64,000 nucleotides of DNA, from NCBI GenBank assembly GCA_965116165.1, contig OZ220484.1, positions 3,224,001-3,288,000 of the forward strand, given 5' to 3'. Under the pieces are notes generated by a model. The model saw nothing but the letters and a program-made list of their open reading frames with translations. It was not told the origin of the DNA and did no database searches. The position numbers were made by a program, and so were the translations under genes. Of this stretch, positions 8,908 through 17,277 are shown piece after piece (position 1 is the first letter of the stretch; every line of letters begins with the position of its first letter). The DNA is from Azophilus sp965116165 (lineage in GTDB: Bacteria; Pseudomonadota; Gammaproteobacteria; Pseudomonadales; Azotimanducaceae).

Positions 8908-9426
8908 TTAGTGCTCCGATTGATTTCCAGTTGTTGGCTCATCGACACCCATTACCTGATTGCATTCGAAAAAGTGGCCGTCCGGGTCGAAGACGGATAC
9001 TCCAAGCAGATGCCGGATCTCGCCCTGTGCGCCGCGTGTCGACCAGGCATGGGGTGCCGAGTGCACCCGCGCCCCCACTTCCTCGGCACGGCGTGCCAGC
9101 GCCGCCGCATCGTCGGTTTCCACGACAAAAATCGGCATGCCGTACGTAATCTCGGTCGGCGGCGGCGGTGCCGGCCAGGGCGGGTCGAGCCATTGCAGGA
9201 GCCCGATCATGCCCACCTTCGGGTCTCTTGCGCGCAGGATGGTCAGACGGGTGCGGTCGCCGGCCTTGCCGGCCGCCAGACCCCTGCCGCTCAGTACGAA
9301 ATCCGTGTCCATCCAGACCGACATACCGAGCACGTATTCGTAGAATCGGCGGCTTGCGGCCATGTCGCGCACGATCAGCGTCGTGCGCTTGACGATACTG
9401 CCGCCCGCACTGGTGGTATCGTTCAT
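8908..9426 (-). CDS. VOC family protein
   Basis: Protein of 172 residues with the VOC fold: TTLIVRDMAASRRFYEYVLGM at the N-terminus, IFVVETDDAAALARRAEEVGA in the middle and SVFDPDGHFFECNQ at the end, where the final Glu is the usual metal ligand. It sits between a DUF1330 gene (6-base gap) and a second VOC gene (1-base gap), so the three are probably one transcript read leftward. No substrate can be assigned. Confidence 0.78.
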   Translation of the reverse strand: MNDTTSAGGSIVKRTTLIVRDMAASRRFYEYVLGMSVWMDTDFVLSGRGLAAGKAGDRTRLTILRARDPKVGMIGLLQWLDPPWPAPPPPTEITYGMPIFVVETDDAAALARRAEEVGARVHSAPHAWSTRGAQGEIRHLLGVSVFDPDGHFFECNQVMGVDEPTTGNQSEH

Positions 9427-9432
9427 GTTCGC

Positions 9433-9720
9433 CTACCCCTCGACCAGCAATACCTGACAGTTGGCGATACCCGCACGGAGTTTGCGCGCTTGCGCGTATT
9501 CGGGGGAGTTCCAGAAGGCTAGGGCGGCGGCCTTGTCGGGCCATCTCGAAACAACCAGGGAACCGCCGGGATGATCGCCCTCCAGGACGGTCAGGCCCGG
9601 TGCGCGAACAAGATATTCACCGCCGAATCGCTCCGTCAGCTCGGCGGCGGCGGCTCCGTAGCCGCGGATGAAGCGCTCGCGGTCGCGAAGCTGCGCCGTT
9701 ATTACCAGATAAGCCGCCAT
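9433..9720 (-). CDS. DUF1330 domain protein
   Basis: Protein of 95 residues with the ferredoxin-like DUF1330 fold: AAYLVITAQLRDRERFIRGYG at the start, then GGEYLVRAPGLTVLEGDHPGGSLVV (given here as the central region) and WNSPEYAQARKLR. Such proteins are small dimeric alpha+beta barrels of unknown function, often found with catabolic enzymes. It is first in a probable three-gene leftward unit with two VOC proteins. A 166-base gap separates it from the CoA-transferase gene; I see no clear promoter there. Confidence 0.8.
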   Translation of the reverse strand: MAAYLVITAQLRDRERFIRGYGAAAAELTERFGGEYLVRAPGLTVLEGDHPGGSLVVSRWPDKAAALAFWNSPEYAQARKLRAGIANCQVLLVEG

Positions 9721-9886
9721 GCCTGTCTCCTCGGTGATAATTTGATTCGCGATTTCCTACTCGATGCAATGACCGTTCTCATTGGGGAGGCGCAAATTCG
9801 CAACCGGGATACGTAGCGCCCCGCCGCGTCAAGTACCGATCCCGATTTGGTTCGATCATTCATATCCGGTGCGCAGGATGTCCGGT

Positions 9887-11095
9887 TCAATACTCCGCGA
9901 TCACGCCATCGGCAATGAGGGTTTCTATTTCGTCCCGCGTGCAGCCGGAACGTTCCGCCGCCCGTCGCGAATCGCCGCCGGCGACGGGCAGGTCATGCCG
10001 TAGGGCCATGCGCGCTCCGTTCATTTCCAAGGGTATTTTCGGCAACCGCGCCAGTGTGCCGCGCCGCTCGCCGTCCGTTACGTGGATGCTCAACAGCCCG
10101 CCGTTGGCCAGGTGCGGGTCGTCGAATAGATCCGAGGGCCGGTTGATTTCGGCAAAGGGCAGGCCGGCGCGCCCTAGAGTTTGCGCCGCTTGGCTCCTTG
10201 GCAGGCTGCGGAAGAGGTCGACCAATACCGGAAGGTACCGTTCCCGATGTTCGACACGGCCATTGTTGGCGGCCAATGCCGGGTCGGCGGCCAGCTCGTC
10301 GAGCGAAAAAAGCTCGCAGAAGGCGCGCCACTGGGTGTCGCTGACCACCGCGACGAAGAGCTTTTCCCCATCCGCGCAGTCGAAAAGGTCGTAGATTCCC
10401 CAGGCGGAGCGCCGTACCGACATTGGCGGCGGCGCTTCGCCGAGCACGACCTCCTGCGCCATGTGCTGGCCGACCATGAATGCCGTGGTCTCGAACAGGG
10501 CACTGGTGACGAGTTGGCCCCTGCCCGTGACCCGGCGCTGGTTGAGGGCCGCGAGTACGCCAATGACGCCAAACATGCCCCCGGTTATATCGATTACCGA
10601 GGAACCCGCCCGCATGGGACGATCCGGTAGACCGGTCATATAGGCCAGCCCGCCCAGCATTTGGGTAACTTCGTCGAGGGCGGTGCGCTTTTCATACGGA
10701 CCGCTCAGGAATCCCTTCAGGCTGCAATAGACGAGCCGTGGGTTGCGCGCCGATAGGCTGGCAAAGCCGAGGCCGAGCTTGTCCATGGCACCGGGACGGA
10801 AATTCTCGATCAGCACATCGGCTCCGTCGATGAGGCGGTACACGAGTTCCCGGCCCCGAGGCTGCTTCAGGTCTATGCAGAGGCTCTGCTTGTTGCGGTT
10901 ATACATCGCGAAATAACCGCCGCCCGATCCCTTCAGGCGTCGGGTGTTGTCACCGCCAGGGGGCTCGACCTTCAGGACATCGGCGCCGAGGTCCGCGAGG
11001 ATGACACCGGCGGCCGGACCCATCACCATGTGCGAAAACTCGATGACCCGCAGGTCGGCCAGGGGCGGGGCGGTGCTGTTGGGCTTTCCTTCCAT
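9887..11095 (-). CDS. CaiB/BaiF family (class III) CoA-transferase
   Basis: Protein of 402 residues, the normal length for class III CoA-transferases, which move CoA between carboxylic acids through an aspartyl-CoA intermediate. The N-terminal signature LRVIEFSHMVMGPAAGVILADLGADVLKVEPP (abridged) and DLKQPRGRELVYRLIDGADV are clear. The catalytic Asp is expected in the segment RTALDEVTQMLGG. The acyl acceptor and donor cannot be read from sequence. Its neighbours, an HMG-CoA-lyase-family enzyme and a leuCD-type hydratase, suggest activation of a branched or hydroxylated dicarboxylate. Confidence 0.85.
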   Translation of the reverse strand: MEGKPNSTAPPLADLRVIEFSHMVMGPAAGVILADLGADVLKVEPPGGDNTRRLKGSGGGYFAMYNRNKQSLCIDLKQPRGRELVYRLIDGADVLIENFRPGAMDKLGLGFASLSARNPRLVYCSLKGFLSGPYEKRTALDEVTQMLGGLAYMTGLPDRPMRAGSSVIDITGGMFGVIGVLAALNQRRVTGRGQLVTSALFETTAFMVGQHMAQEVVLGEAPPPMSVRRSAWGIYDLFDCADGEKLFVAVVSDTQWRAFCELFSLDELAADPALAANNGRVEHRERYLPVLVDLFRSLPRSQAAQTLGRAGLPFAEINRPSDLFDDPHLANGGLLSIHVTDGERRGTLARLPKIPLEMNGARMALRHDLPVAGGDSRRAAERSGCTRDEIETLIADGVIAEY

Positions 11096-11224
11096 GTGCT
11101 CTATGTTGTGTTGTTCGTCCGATGCCGGTGTCCTAATCGCAGGTGCTTTGCGGCTTCAGTGCGCGGCACCGGGGTTTCCGGCAAGGCACTGCCCACCGGT
11201 AGGGGGCACCCTTCCAAAGGCTGG

Positions 11225-11323
11225 GGAACCTCTGATCAATCCTGTAGTTGGGCCATACGGTTTAATAAAATCAATAAGTTACGAGTAGATAAATGTTGCT
11301 CTATCGAATTGTTCAGACCTTCC
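11225..11323 (+). mobile_element. MITE-1, full copy B (99 bp)
   Basis: Same structure and length as the copy at 8208, with GGAACCTCTGATCAATCCTG at the left and TTGTTCAGACCTTCC at the right. The flanks are CTGG and CCAG, which are inverted rather than directly repeated. With the operator-like palindrome and the ~80-bp repeat below, it makes up the 529-base gap between the CoA-transferase and lyase genes. Confidence 0.85.
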
Positions 11324-11453
11324 CCAGGGCGCCACCTTGGAGCCCGTGTCGTGCGCGAGTAAGGCACCTCACCACCCACGATGTAACGGATTGTGATGTG
11401 GCCTGTGCCGCGCGCGAGCACGGCACTCTACCGCAAATGCACAAAATGACATT

Positions 11454-11465
11454 ATGATATATCAT
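11454..11465. promoter_or_regulatory. Operator-like palindrome upstream of the lyase gene
   Basis: ATGATATATCAT is a perfect 12-base palindrome in an AT-rich pocket, sharing the TGATATATCA core with the site at 19037. It lies about 160 bases before the HMG-CoA-lyase-family gene. Assignment to the local GntR protein is inference. Confidence 0.4.
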
Positions 11466-11484
11466 TAATACTTTCGAAATGCAT

Positions 11485-11563
11485 GGGTTGTGTCGCAGTT
11501 CGACATTGGCACGAACCGGACAGTGCTCGGGTCTTGGTCCGGCGGAATCCGGGAAGTCAACCC
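11485..11563 (-). repeat. Intergenic repeat family R, copy 1
   Basis: About 79 bp matching, with few gaps, the sequences at 50865, 58903 and 63915. The shared core on the other strand is TTCGTGCAAATGTCGAAC with variants. It is non-coding and lies just upstream of the lyase gene. Confidence 0.75.
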
Positions 11564-11624
11564 GATACAGCACCGATGCATGGCATTGGGTGCCAAATGG
11601 TGTATCGAGTAGAGATGACAGATT

Positions 11625-12599
11625 GTGAAACCTGAAGGTTTGTCCGTCGATATCGAAGTGAGCGAGGTCGGCACCCGCGACGGCTTGCAGAGCATTGACT
11701 CGATCATGCCAACCGCGGCCAAGAAGGCATGGATTGCGGCGGAGGCCGCGGCCGGTGTGCCGGAAATTGAGGTCGGTTCCTTTGTTCCGGCCCGGATACT
11801 GCCGCAACTCGCGGATACGGCGGAATTGGTCGCCTTTGCGAAGACGCTCCCTGGCCTTAATGTCGCGGTGCTCGTTCCCAATCTGCAAGGTGCCCGGGCC
11901 GCCATCGGCAGTGGCGTCGACAAGATGGCGCTGCCCTTCTCGGTGAGCGAATCACACAGCCGAGCCAACGTTAATCGTTCCCACGCGCAAATGTTTGCGG
12001 AGGTCGCCGCCATTGTCGCAGCCTTGAGCGAGACGCCGGAGGAGCGGCGGCCGCGCTTCGAGGTGGGGCTTTCCACGGCTTTCGGTTGCACTCTGGAAGG
12101 TGCCATCGACGAAGACAAGGTGGTACGGATTGCCGAAAAGGTTGTCGAACTTGGGGCGGACGAAGTCGGCCTCTCCGACACCACGGGCTACGGCAATCCC
12201 GCCCAGGTGCGGCGGCTGACCGCGCGCATTCACGCTGCCTTGGGCAGGCAGCGGATGACCGGGATCCATCTGCACAACACCCGGGGGCAGGGGCTCGCCA
12301 ATGTCATGGCGGCCTTGGAGGCCGGTCTCACCACCATCGACAGTTCGCTCGGCGGCATCGGCGGCTGCCCCTTCGCCCCCGGTGCGAGCGGCAACATCGT
12401 TACCGAGGATTTGGTCTTTCTGTTGGAGGCCATGGGCCTCAACACCGGCATCGACATCGACCGAATGCTCAAGGTGCGGGCACAGGTGCGGGCCGCGCTG
12501 CCGGGCGAATTCCTCTACGGTTTTCTCGCCGATGCCGGTGTGCCGAAGGGCTTCACCTACGCTCGCGAGCAATCCGCGGGTGCGCCCGGATCCGCTTGA
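11625..12599 (+). CDS. HMG-CoA lyase family protein (HMGL-like)
   Basis: Protein of 324 residues in the DRE-TIM metallolyase family. These enzymes cleave 3-hydroxy-3-methylglutaryl-CoA or related 3-hydroxyacyl-CoAs to acetyl-CoA and a keto product. EVGTRDGLQS near the N-terminus holds the metal-binding Asp and catalytic Arg; DEVGLSDTTGYGNP, HLHNTRGQGLANV with the metal His residues, and LGGIGGCPFAPGASGN with the conserved active-site Cys are intact. It starts at GTG 11625 (no better codon is near). The related activity citramalyl-CoA lyase is also possible given the CoA-transferase and leuCD-type genes nearby. An operator-like palindrome precedes it. Confidence 0.87.
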   Translation: MKPEGLSVDIEVSEVGTRDGLQSIDSIMPTAAKKAWIAAEAAAGVPEIEVGSFVPARILPQLADTAELVAFAKTLPGLNVAVLVPNLQGARAAIGSGVDKMALPFSVSESHSRANVNRSHAQMFAEVAAIVAALSETPEERRPRFEVGLSTAFGCTLEGAIDEDKVVRIAEKVVELGADEVGLSDTTGYGNPAQVRRLTARIHAALGRQRMTGIHLHNTRGQGLANVMAALEAGLTTIDSSLGGIGGCPFAPGASGNIVTEDLVFLLEAMGLNTGIDIDRMLKVRAQVRAALPGEFLYGFLADAGVPKGFTYAREQSAGAPGSA

Positions 12600-12638
12600 T
12601 GCGCGCAACCGCCTCCCCCGCGCTCACGCCAACTCGCT

Positions 12639-12816
12639 AACCCGACCCATTCATGAATGAACATGGCGAGGCCGGCAAGAGTGGTGAAAGCACTGGGTGT
12701 GCGGGGTAAGAGCGAGCGGGGGTGCTTGACGGCACGTTGAGCACGCGGCGGGAGCACACCCGGTGATTTCGCCGCTATTGACGGCCGCAGTAGTTTATTC
12801 ATGAATAGGTCAGGTT
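12639..12816. mobile_element. 178-bp element with inverted ends (MITE-3)
   Basis: The ends AACCCGACCCATTCATGAAT and, on the other strand, AACCTGACCTATTCATGAAT pair over about 24 bases with three or four mismatches. The left end, including ATGGCGAGGCCGG, recurs at 32478-32517. No coding capacity is visible. It fills the gap between the lyase and nitrilase-like genes. Confidence 0.6.
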
Positions 12817-12829
12817 GGGGTATCGACGC

Positions 12830-13897
12830 ATGGCACGGCAAGTTGAGGGCCAAGACACAATTCCCGGTTACGCCGCCTTGGCGCTCCAATTCACCGTGCA
12901 TGCGGTCAACGGCTGTCCCGATACCGCGTCCGCGCGCGCCGCCATCGACGCCTCGCTTGAGCGTGTCGCGGCCCAGGTGGCCGCAAGCCGGCAATTCATC
13001 GGTCCGCACCTGAGGCTGATTGTCCTGCCGGAGTATTTCCTTACCGGCTATCCCATGGGCGAGGGTATCGCCGCCTGGCACCGGCGCGCCTGTGTCGAGC
13101 CGCACGGGCCGGAATACGAGCGGCTCGGGCGCATCGCCCAGGATGGCCGGGTTTACCTGTCGGGCAACCTTTACGAAACAGACCCCAACTTCCCCGAACT
13201 CTACTTTCAGACCAGTTTCATTATCGACGATTCCGGCAACACCCGGTTGCGCTACCGGCGGCTTATCTCGATGTACGGCCCGACGCCGCACGATGTGCTC
13301 GACAGGTACTTGGACATATACGGCCCCGAAAGCCTTTTTCCGGTCGCCGTTACCCCGCTTGGGCGTATGGCGGCGGTGGCGTCCGAGGAAATCCTGTTTC
13401 CCGAACTGTGCCGCGCATTGGTGCTGAGGGGGGCCGAACTGCTTTGCCACTCCTCTTCGGAGGTCGCAAGCCCGGCGATGACCCCCAAGAACACCGCCAA
13501 ATTGGCGAGGGCCTACGAGAATCACGCCTATGTCGTTTCCGCCAATACCGCCGGCATTCGAGGGATCGACCTACCAAATGTTTCCGTTGATCAGGGCTCG
13601 AAAATCGTCGATTACATGGGCCGCGTATTGGCGGAGGCGGCTGGTGGCGAGTCGATGGCGGCCTATGCGGATGTTCATATGGACGCTCTGCGCGACTACA
13701 GGCGTCGTCCCGGCATGTTCAATGTGCTCACCCGGCAGCGGCTCGGCCTGTTTGCGGATACGTATCGGAACGAGGTTGTCTATCCCGCCAATACGCTGCT
13801 TGATGCGCGGGGCGAGACCATCGAGCCGGACCGCTCGCACTTCCGCAATACCCAGGACGCGGTTATTCGCGATCTGATGGAGCGGGGCCTCATCTGA
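12830..13897 (+). CDS. Carbon-nitrogen hydrolase (nitrilase) superfamily protein with altered catalytic triad
   Basis: Protein of 355 residues from ATG 12830; a TTG 15 bases upstream lies at the edge of a repeat element. The fold is clear from LIVLPEYFLTGYPMGEGI, which contains the general-base Glu. At the Lys site the protein reads LRYRRLISMYGPTP, with Arg where Lys is expected. At the nucleophile it reads AAVASEEILFPELCRAL, with Ser in the usual Cys position. It may be a nitrilase-fold protein without classical amidase activity or one with a changed mechanism. It lies between the lyase gene and a VOC gene on the same strand. Confidence 0.75.
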   Translation: MARQVEGQDTIPGYAALALQFTVHAVNGCPDTASARAAIDASLERVAAQVAASRQFIGPHLRLIVLPEYFLTGYPMGEGIAAWHRRACVEPHGPEYERLGRIAQDGRVYLSGNLYETDPNFPELYFQTSFIIDDSGNTRLRYRRLISMYGPTPHDVLDRYLDIYGPESLFPVAVTPLGRMAAVASEEILFPELCRALVLRGAELLCHSSSEVASPAMTPKNTAKLARAYENHAYVVSANTAGIRGIDLPNVSVDQGSKIVDYMGRVLAEAAGGESMAAYADVHMDALRDYRRRPGMFNVLTRQRLGLFADTYRNEVVYPANTLLDARGETIEPDRSHFRNTQDAVIRDLMERGLI

Positions 13898-13984
13898 TGC
13901 GTTGGGCGTTGTTGTCGGTTTGCGTTGTACAGGCCGCAAACATCCCGACCGTGACGTTGGGACAGCGTCCGGGAGCACAGCGGC

Positions 13985-14872
13985 TTGCATCCGCTTAGGG
14001 CAGGGACGGTCACCGTTGGAGACCTGGCGCGTAGCCGCGAGGTCTATGAACGATGGCTGAACTATGAAACCGTTGAAGAGGGTTTGGTCGGCGCGGCCCT
14101 GGCCGCAGGCTGGGGTACGCCGCTGGTGGCGGGATACCGCTACGCGCTCCTGCAACCGGCTTCCAGGGCCAACATCTACCTGCGTTTGATCGAAGCGCCG
14201 CCGGTGCCCGGATTCGTTCCACTCGTCACCTACGGGTGGGCGGCATTGGAGTTTTGTGTGCGCGATGTGGTCGCCGTCAACGAACGCTTGCGGGATTCAC
14301 CGTTCGAGATCATCGGGCCGCCGCGCGCGATCGATGGATTGGCGCCCATCCATGCCATGCAGGTCAAGGGTCCGGATGGCGAGGTTTGTTATTTCACCCA
14401 AATCAATGACGACCTGCCGGGCTTTAGGTTGCCAAGAGCACAAAGCCCCATCGATCACCTTTTCATCAATGTACTGGCTTCCAGCGATATGCGGGCCACC
14501 CAGCGGTGGATCGTTCGCCATCTTGGATTCGCTGTCGGCCAGGCTTCCATGGAGATCGTCTACACGATGCTGGCAAAGGCGTTTGGCGCGCCAATGGATC
14601 AGCGCTACACCCTATCGACCATGGTGGATGGGAAGGACATCTTTCTCGAAGTCGATCAGATGCCGGCTTTGGCCGGGCCGCGCTCCAGACACCCGGGATT
14701 GCTGCCCCCCGGTATCGCCATCACGACATTGGGGGTAAAGAACCTTGACGCGGTGGCCGCGCCTCCGCTCACCGCTCCTCGGGTACACCCGGGCAAGCTG
14801 TACGACGGCCGGCGTAGCGCTTCCGTCACGGATCCGGACGGCACACTGTTTGAACTGGTCGAGTTGGGCTGA
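13985..14872 (+). CDS. Two-domain VOC family protein
   Basis: Protein of 295 residues with two VOC modules. The first (residues ~5-130) includes GDLARSREVYERWLNYE and GPDGEVCYFTQI; the second (residues ~148-294) includes IDHLFINVLASSDMRATQRW and SVTDPDGTLFELVEL. This length and duplication resemble extradiol-dioxygenase-like or ring-cleavage-associated VOC proteins, but the metal ligands are not certain, so no reaction is assigned. The start is TTG 13985, since no in-frame ATG or GTG precedes the first strand. It converges with the GntR regulator gene, whose stop is adjacent. Confidence 0.7.
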   Translation: MHPLRAGTVTVGDLARSREVYERWLNYETVEEGLVGAALAAGWGTPLVAGYRYALLQPASRANIYLRLIEAPPVPGFVPLVTYGWAALEFCVRDVVAVNERLRDSPFEIIGPPRAIDGLAPIHAMQVKGPDGEVCYFTQINDDLPGFRLPRAQSPIDHLFINVLASSDMRATQRWIVRHLGFAVGQASMEIVYTMLAKAFGAPMDQRYTLSTMVDGKDIFLEVDQMPALAGPRSRHPGLLPPGIAITTLGVKNLDAVAAPPLTAPRVHPGKLYDGRRSASVTDPDGTLFELVELG

Positions 14873-15691
14873 CTACGTTGGGTCATGACCGAGGCCATCG
14901 CTTTTTATTCGGCCCGCGTAGTCTTCCATGCTCAGGTTCATTCGGTAGTGGAACCGCTCCGGGTGGTACTGACAGTGCAGCAGGTCGACAACATCCCCAT
15001 TGTCGTCGAAGGAGTGACGCACCAGGGTGAGCACCGGATCGTGGGGAACGATCTGCAACTGCTCCGCAACGGGCGGCGTGGCGGCGGAAGCGCTGAGGTA
15101 CTGCTCGATGCGGCTGATATGGTGGCCGTTCTCCGCCATGATATCGAAGCGGGTGCGACGTTCGATGCTCGGGGCGGTGAACCCCTGGCCGATACCGCGG
15201 GTCCAGCTCTCGTAGTAGGCGAAAGGCACCCCGTCCTCGCTGAAGCGCACCCGCGTGACATAATGAATCTCCTCGTCCGCCGGCATGCGCAGGTCTTCGA
15301 CCACGCTCGGGGGAGGCAACCGCTTTTCGATGTGCAGCACCCTGACCCGGGTGGTCTTGGACATGCTGACGAGCTTCTCCAACATACCGACGAGCGGCGC
15401 CTCCACCTCGGAGCCGGAGGATTCGAACACCACGTGGCTGCCCTTGCCGCGCTGACGCCTGATGAGGTCGTCGGCGACGAGCAGATCCATGACGCGCTTA
15501 GCGGTGACCCGCGAGACGCCGAAGCCGTCGGCCAGTTCCGCCTCGGTGGGCAACTTGGCACCGTGGGCCAGGGCGCCCGACAGGATGCGCCGCTTGAGCA
15601 ACTGATAAAGCTGGTGATAGAGCGGAATGGGCCCGTCGGCGCGCAGGGAGCCGAGTTCAATGGGCGTGAACAATTGGCCAATCTTTTTCAT
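14873..15691 (-). CDS. GntR family transcriptional regulator with UTRA effector domain (HutC/FadR-like)
   Basis: Protein of 272 residues from ATG 15691. A longer frame runs to 15898 but its extra residues are low-complexity and overlap the next gene. The winged helix is IPLYHQLYQLLKRRILSGAL with ELADGFGVSRVTAKRVMDLL as the recognition part, then RRQRGKGSHVVF as the wing. Residues ~110-265 form a UTRA ligand-binding domain (IHYVTRVRFSEDGVPFAYYE). HutC-type regulators bind short palindromes and release on binding a metabolite. The repeated TATTGATATATCAATA-like sites around the metabolic genes here are its best candidate operators; that link is inference. Confidence 0.88.
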   Translation of the reverse strand: MKKIGQLFTPIELGSLRADGPIPLYHQLYQLLKRRILSGALAHGAKLPTEAELADGFGVSRVTAKRVMDLLVADDLIRRQRGKGSHVVFESSGSEVEAPLVGMLEKLVSMSKTTRVRVLHIEKRLPPPSVVEDLRMPADEEIHYVTRVRFSEDGVPFAYYESWTRGIGQGFTAPSIERRTRFDIMAENGHHISRIEQYLSASAATPPVAEQLQIVPHDPVLTLVRHSFDDNGDVVDLLHCQYHPERFHYRMNLSMEDYAGRIKSDGLGHDPT

Positions 15692-15735
15692 GCTCCAAGC
15701 GCGAATCCGCGCTCTCCCAATTGATTTTGGCCAGT

Positions 15736-17277
15736 TTAGCCGTCGGTCGGCCCCGAAGCATCCAGCGCCGGCTGCAGGGCACGGTAGGCCGCCTGGGCAT
15801 TGAGCAGGGCCAACAGCATCCGGGTCAGCCTTGCGGGCTCGGGCGGTGCTTCGTTGCGCTCGAGGTATTGGCCACGCAGCCAGTACCAGGCCCGCCACAG
15901 ATGGGCGCCGGAGGTTTCCGGTGCGAGATCGGGCAGGGCACCGCCGAACCAGGGTGCATCGGCTTCCGTATTGTGGAACCTCGGGTCGCGCTCGGCGGTT
16001 ATCCGGGCAAGACGCGCCGTTGTACCGGCGCCCCTGATTGTCGGGGCATCGACATGCAGTACATCGGCGATGCGCTTGAGGGTGTCGACACAGTGATCGA
16101 TGGAAAGGCCGTCCGGTTGTGCCGACCCGCCATGACCGGGTAGGTCGAGCCGGATCCAGCCGTGGTTGCCCGGCGGCATATCGATCAGGTCGCCGGCCCC
16201 GCCCAGCCCGTGTAGGGCGATGCCGACCACATTCGAGTCCCGATCAACCCTGTGGGGGGCGGTGCGCGAACCATGCGCACCGGTTCCGGTGTCGTGCGCA
16301 TCGTCCGGCATCCGGTAGCGAATCTGGCCAAAGTCTGTATCGATATAGCGGATCGAACCGGAATTCCGACATAGGCTCGTGGCGGTCGTTAAGTTTCCCG
16401 GCAAAATCCGATCAAGGTGTGCGCCCAGGCAGGTCCAGCGCTCTTCCAGGGTTGGCCCGCAATGAGCCATCACGACATTCTTATTTACCTTGAGGTGGTC
16501 CAAGCGATCCGACCAGGGTTTCAGTACGCTGCCCCGCCAGCGCATAATGACCAGCGGGGCGGTGATCGGTTGTATCCGCTCGGCCCGTTCGTTCAGGAAC
16601 GCCGCGCGGTAGGCGGTTTGGTAGCCGGGCCCGGCGGCCAGATAGGCGCGGGCGCTCATGTCGATCACCGCGGCACCGCCAAGCTTGGGCGCAACCCGGT
16701 GTGCGGTCGGCGGGTGCTGCCAGGGGAAGAACAGCGTCGCGTCGTGGGCGGCCTGCCAGGCTCGCGCCAGGTGGGCACCGTCGGCGGTTGGTCGTAGATC
16801 GGGGAAATAACCGTCCATTATGCGCGTACGCTCTGTGTCCGTGAAACTCGCGGCGTTGTCGAGCATGACGCCGTGAACGGCGGCGGTATCCGCCTTGGCC
16901 CATTCGATGGCGATCTGGGCGCCGGTGGCCGAGCCGTAAACGGCGATGCGGTCGAGGCGCAGCGCGGTGCGCAGGGCAATCATCGCCTGTACATAGGGCG
17001 CCAGTCCCGATGCGGGCTGTTCGCCCATGGTCGCAACGGTGTTTTCCTTGTCGGTCGGCAAGGTTCCCGATTCGCCGAATCCGGGTGTATCCGGAGCAAT
17101 AACGGTCGCCCGGTCGGCAAGGCGTCGCATCAGCGGAACCATGAAGGCGGAACTGAAGGGAGAGGGGTGCAGCAGGAAGAGCGGCGGGCCGCTGCCGGCT
17201 AGGCGATAGTGCAGGTCGAGGGAGCGGCCGCCGACGGTCGTCCGTAGGCTGGATTGCTTGACTGCCGCGGCGTTCAA
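15736..17277 (-). CDS. Tandem alpha/beta-hydrolase-fold protein
   Basis: Protein of 513 residues with two alpha/beta-hydrolase-like modules in one chain. The first (residues ~15-290) has PPLFLLHPSPFSSAFMVPLM, VIAPDTPGFGESG and an elbow region VYGSATGAQIAIEWA. The second (residues ~310-510) has VVGIALHGLGGAGDLID, WIRLDLPGHGGSAQP and TIRGAGTTARLARI. In both, the nucleophile elbow lacks Ser at the usual middle position of GxSxG (GSATG and GAGTT). The start codon overlaps the stop of the upstream flavoprotein gene by four bases, so the two are translationally coupled. The reaction is unknown. Confidence 0.72.
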   Translation of the reverse strand: MNAAAVKQSSLRTTVGGRSLDLHYRLAGSGPPLFLLHPSPFSSAFMVPLMRRLADRATVIAPDTPGFGESGTLPTDKENTVATMGEQPASGLAPYVQAMIALRTALRLDRIAVYGSATGAQIAIEWAKADTAAVHGVMLDNAASFTDTERTRIMDGYFPDLRPTADGAHLARAWQAAHDATLFFPWQHPPTAHRVAPKLGGAAVIDMSARAYLAAGPGYQTAYRAAFLNERAERIQPITAPLVIMRWRGSVLKPWSDRLDHLKVNKNVVMAHCGPTLEERWTCLGAHLDRILPGNLTTATSLCRNSGSIRYIDTDFGQIRYRMPDDAHDTGTGAHGSRTAPHRVDRDSNVVGIALHGLGGAGDLIDMPPGNHGWIRLDLPGHGGSAQPDGLSIDHCVDTLKRIADVLHVDAPTIRGAGTTARLARITAERDPRFHNTEADAPWFGGALPDLAPETSGAHLWRAWYWLRGQYLERNEAPPEPARLTRMLLALLNAQAAYRALQPALDASGPTDG

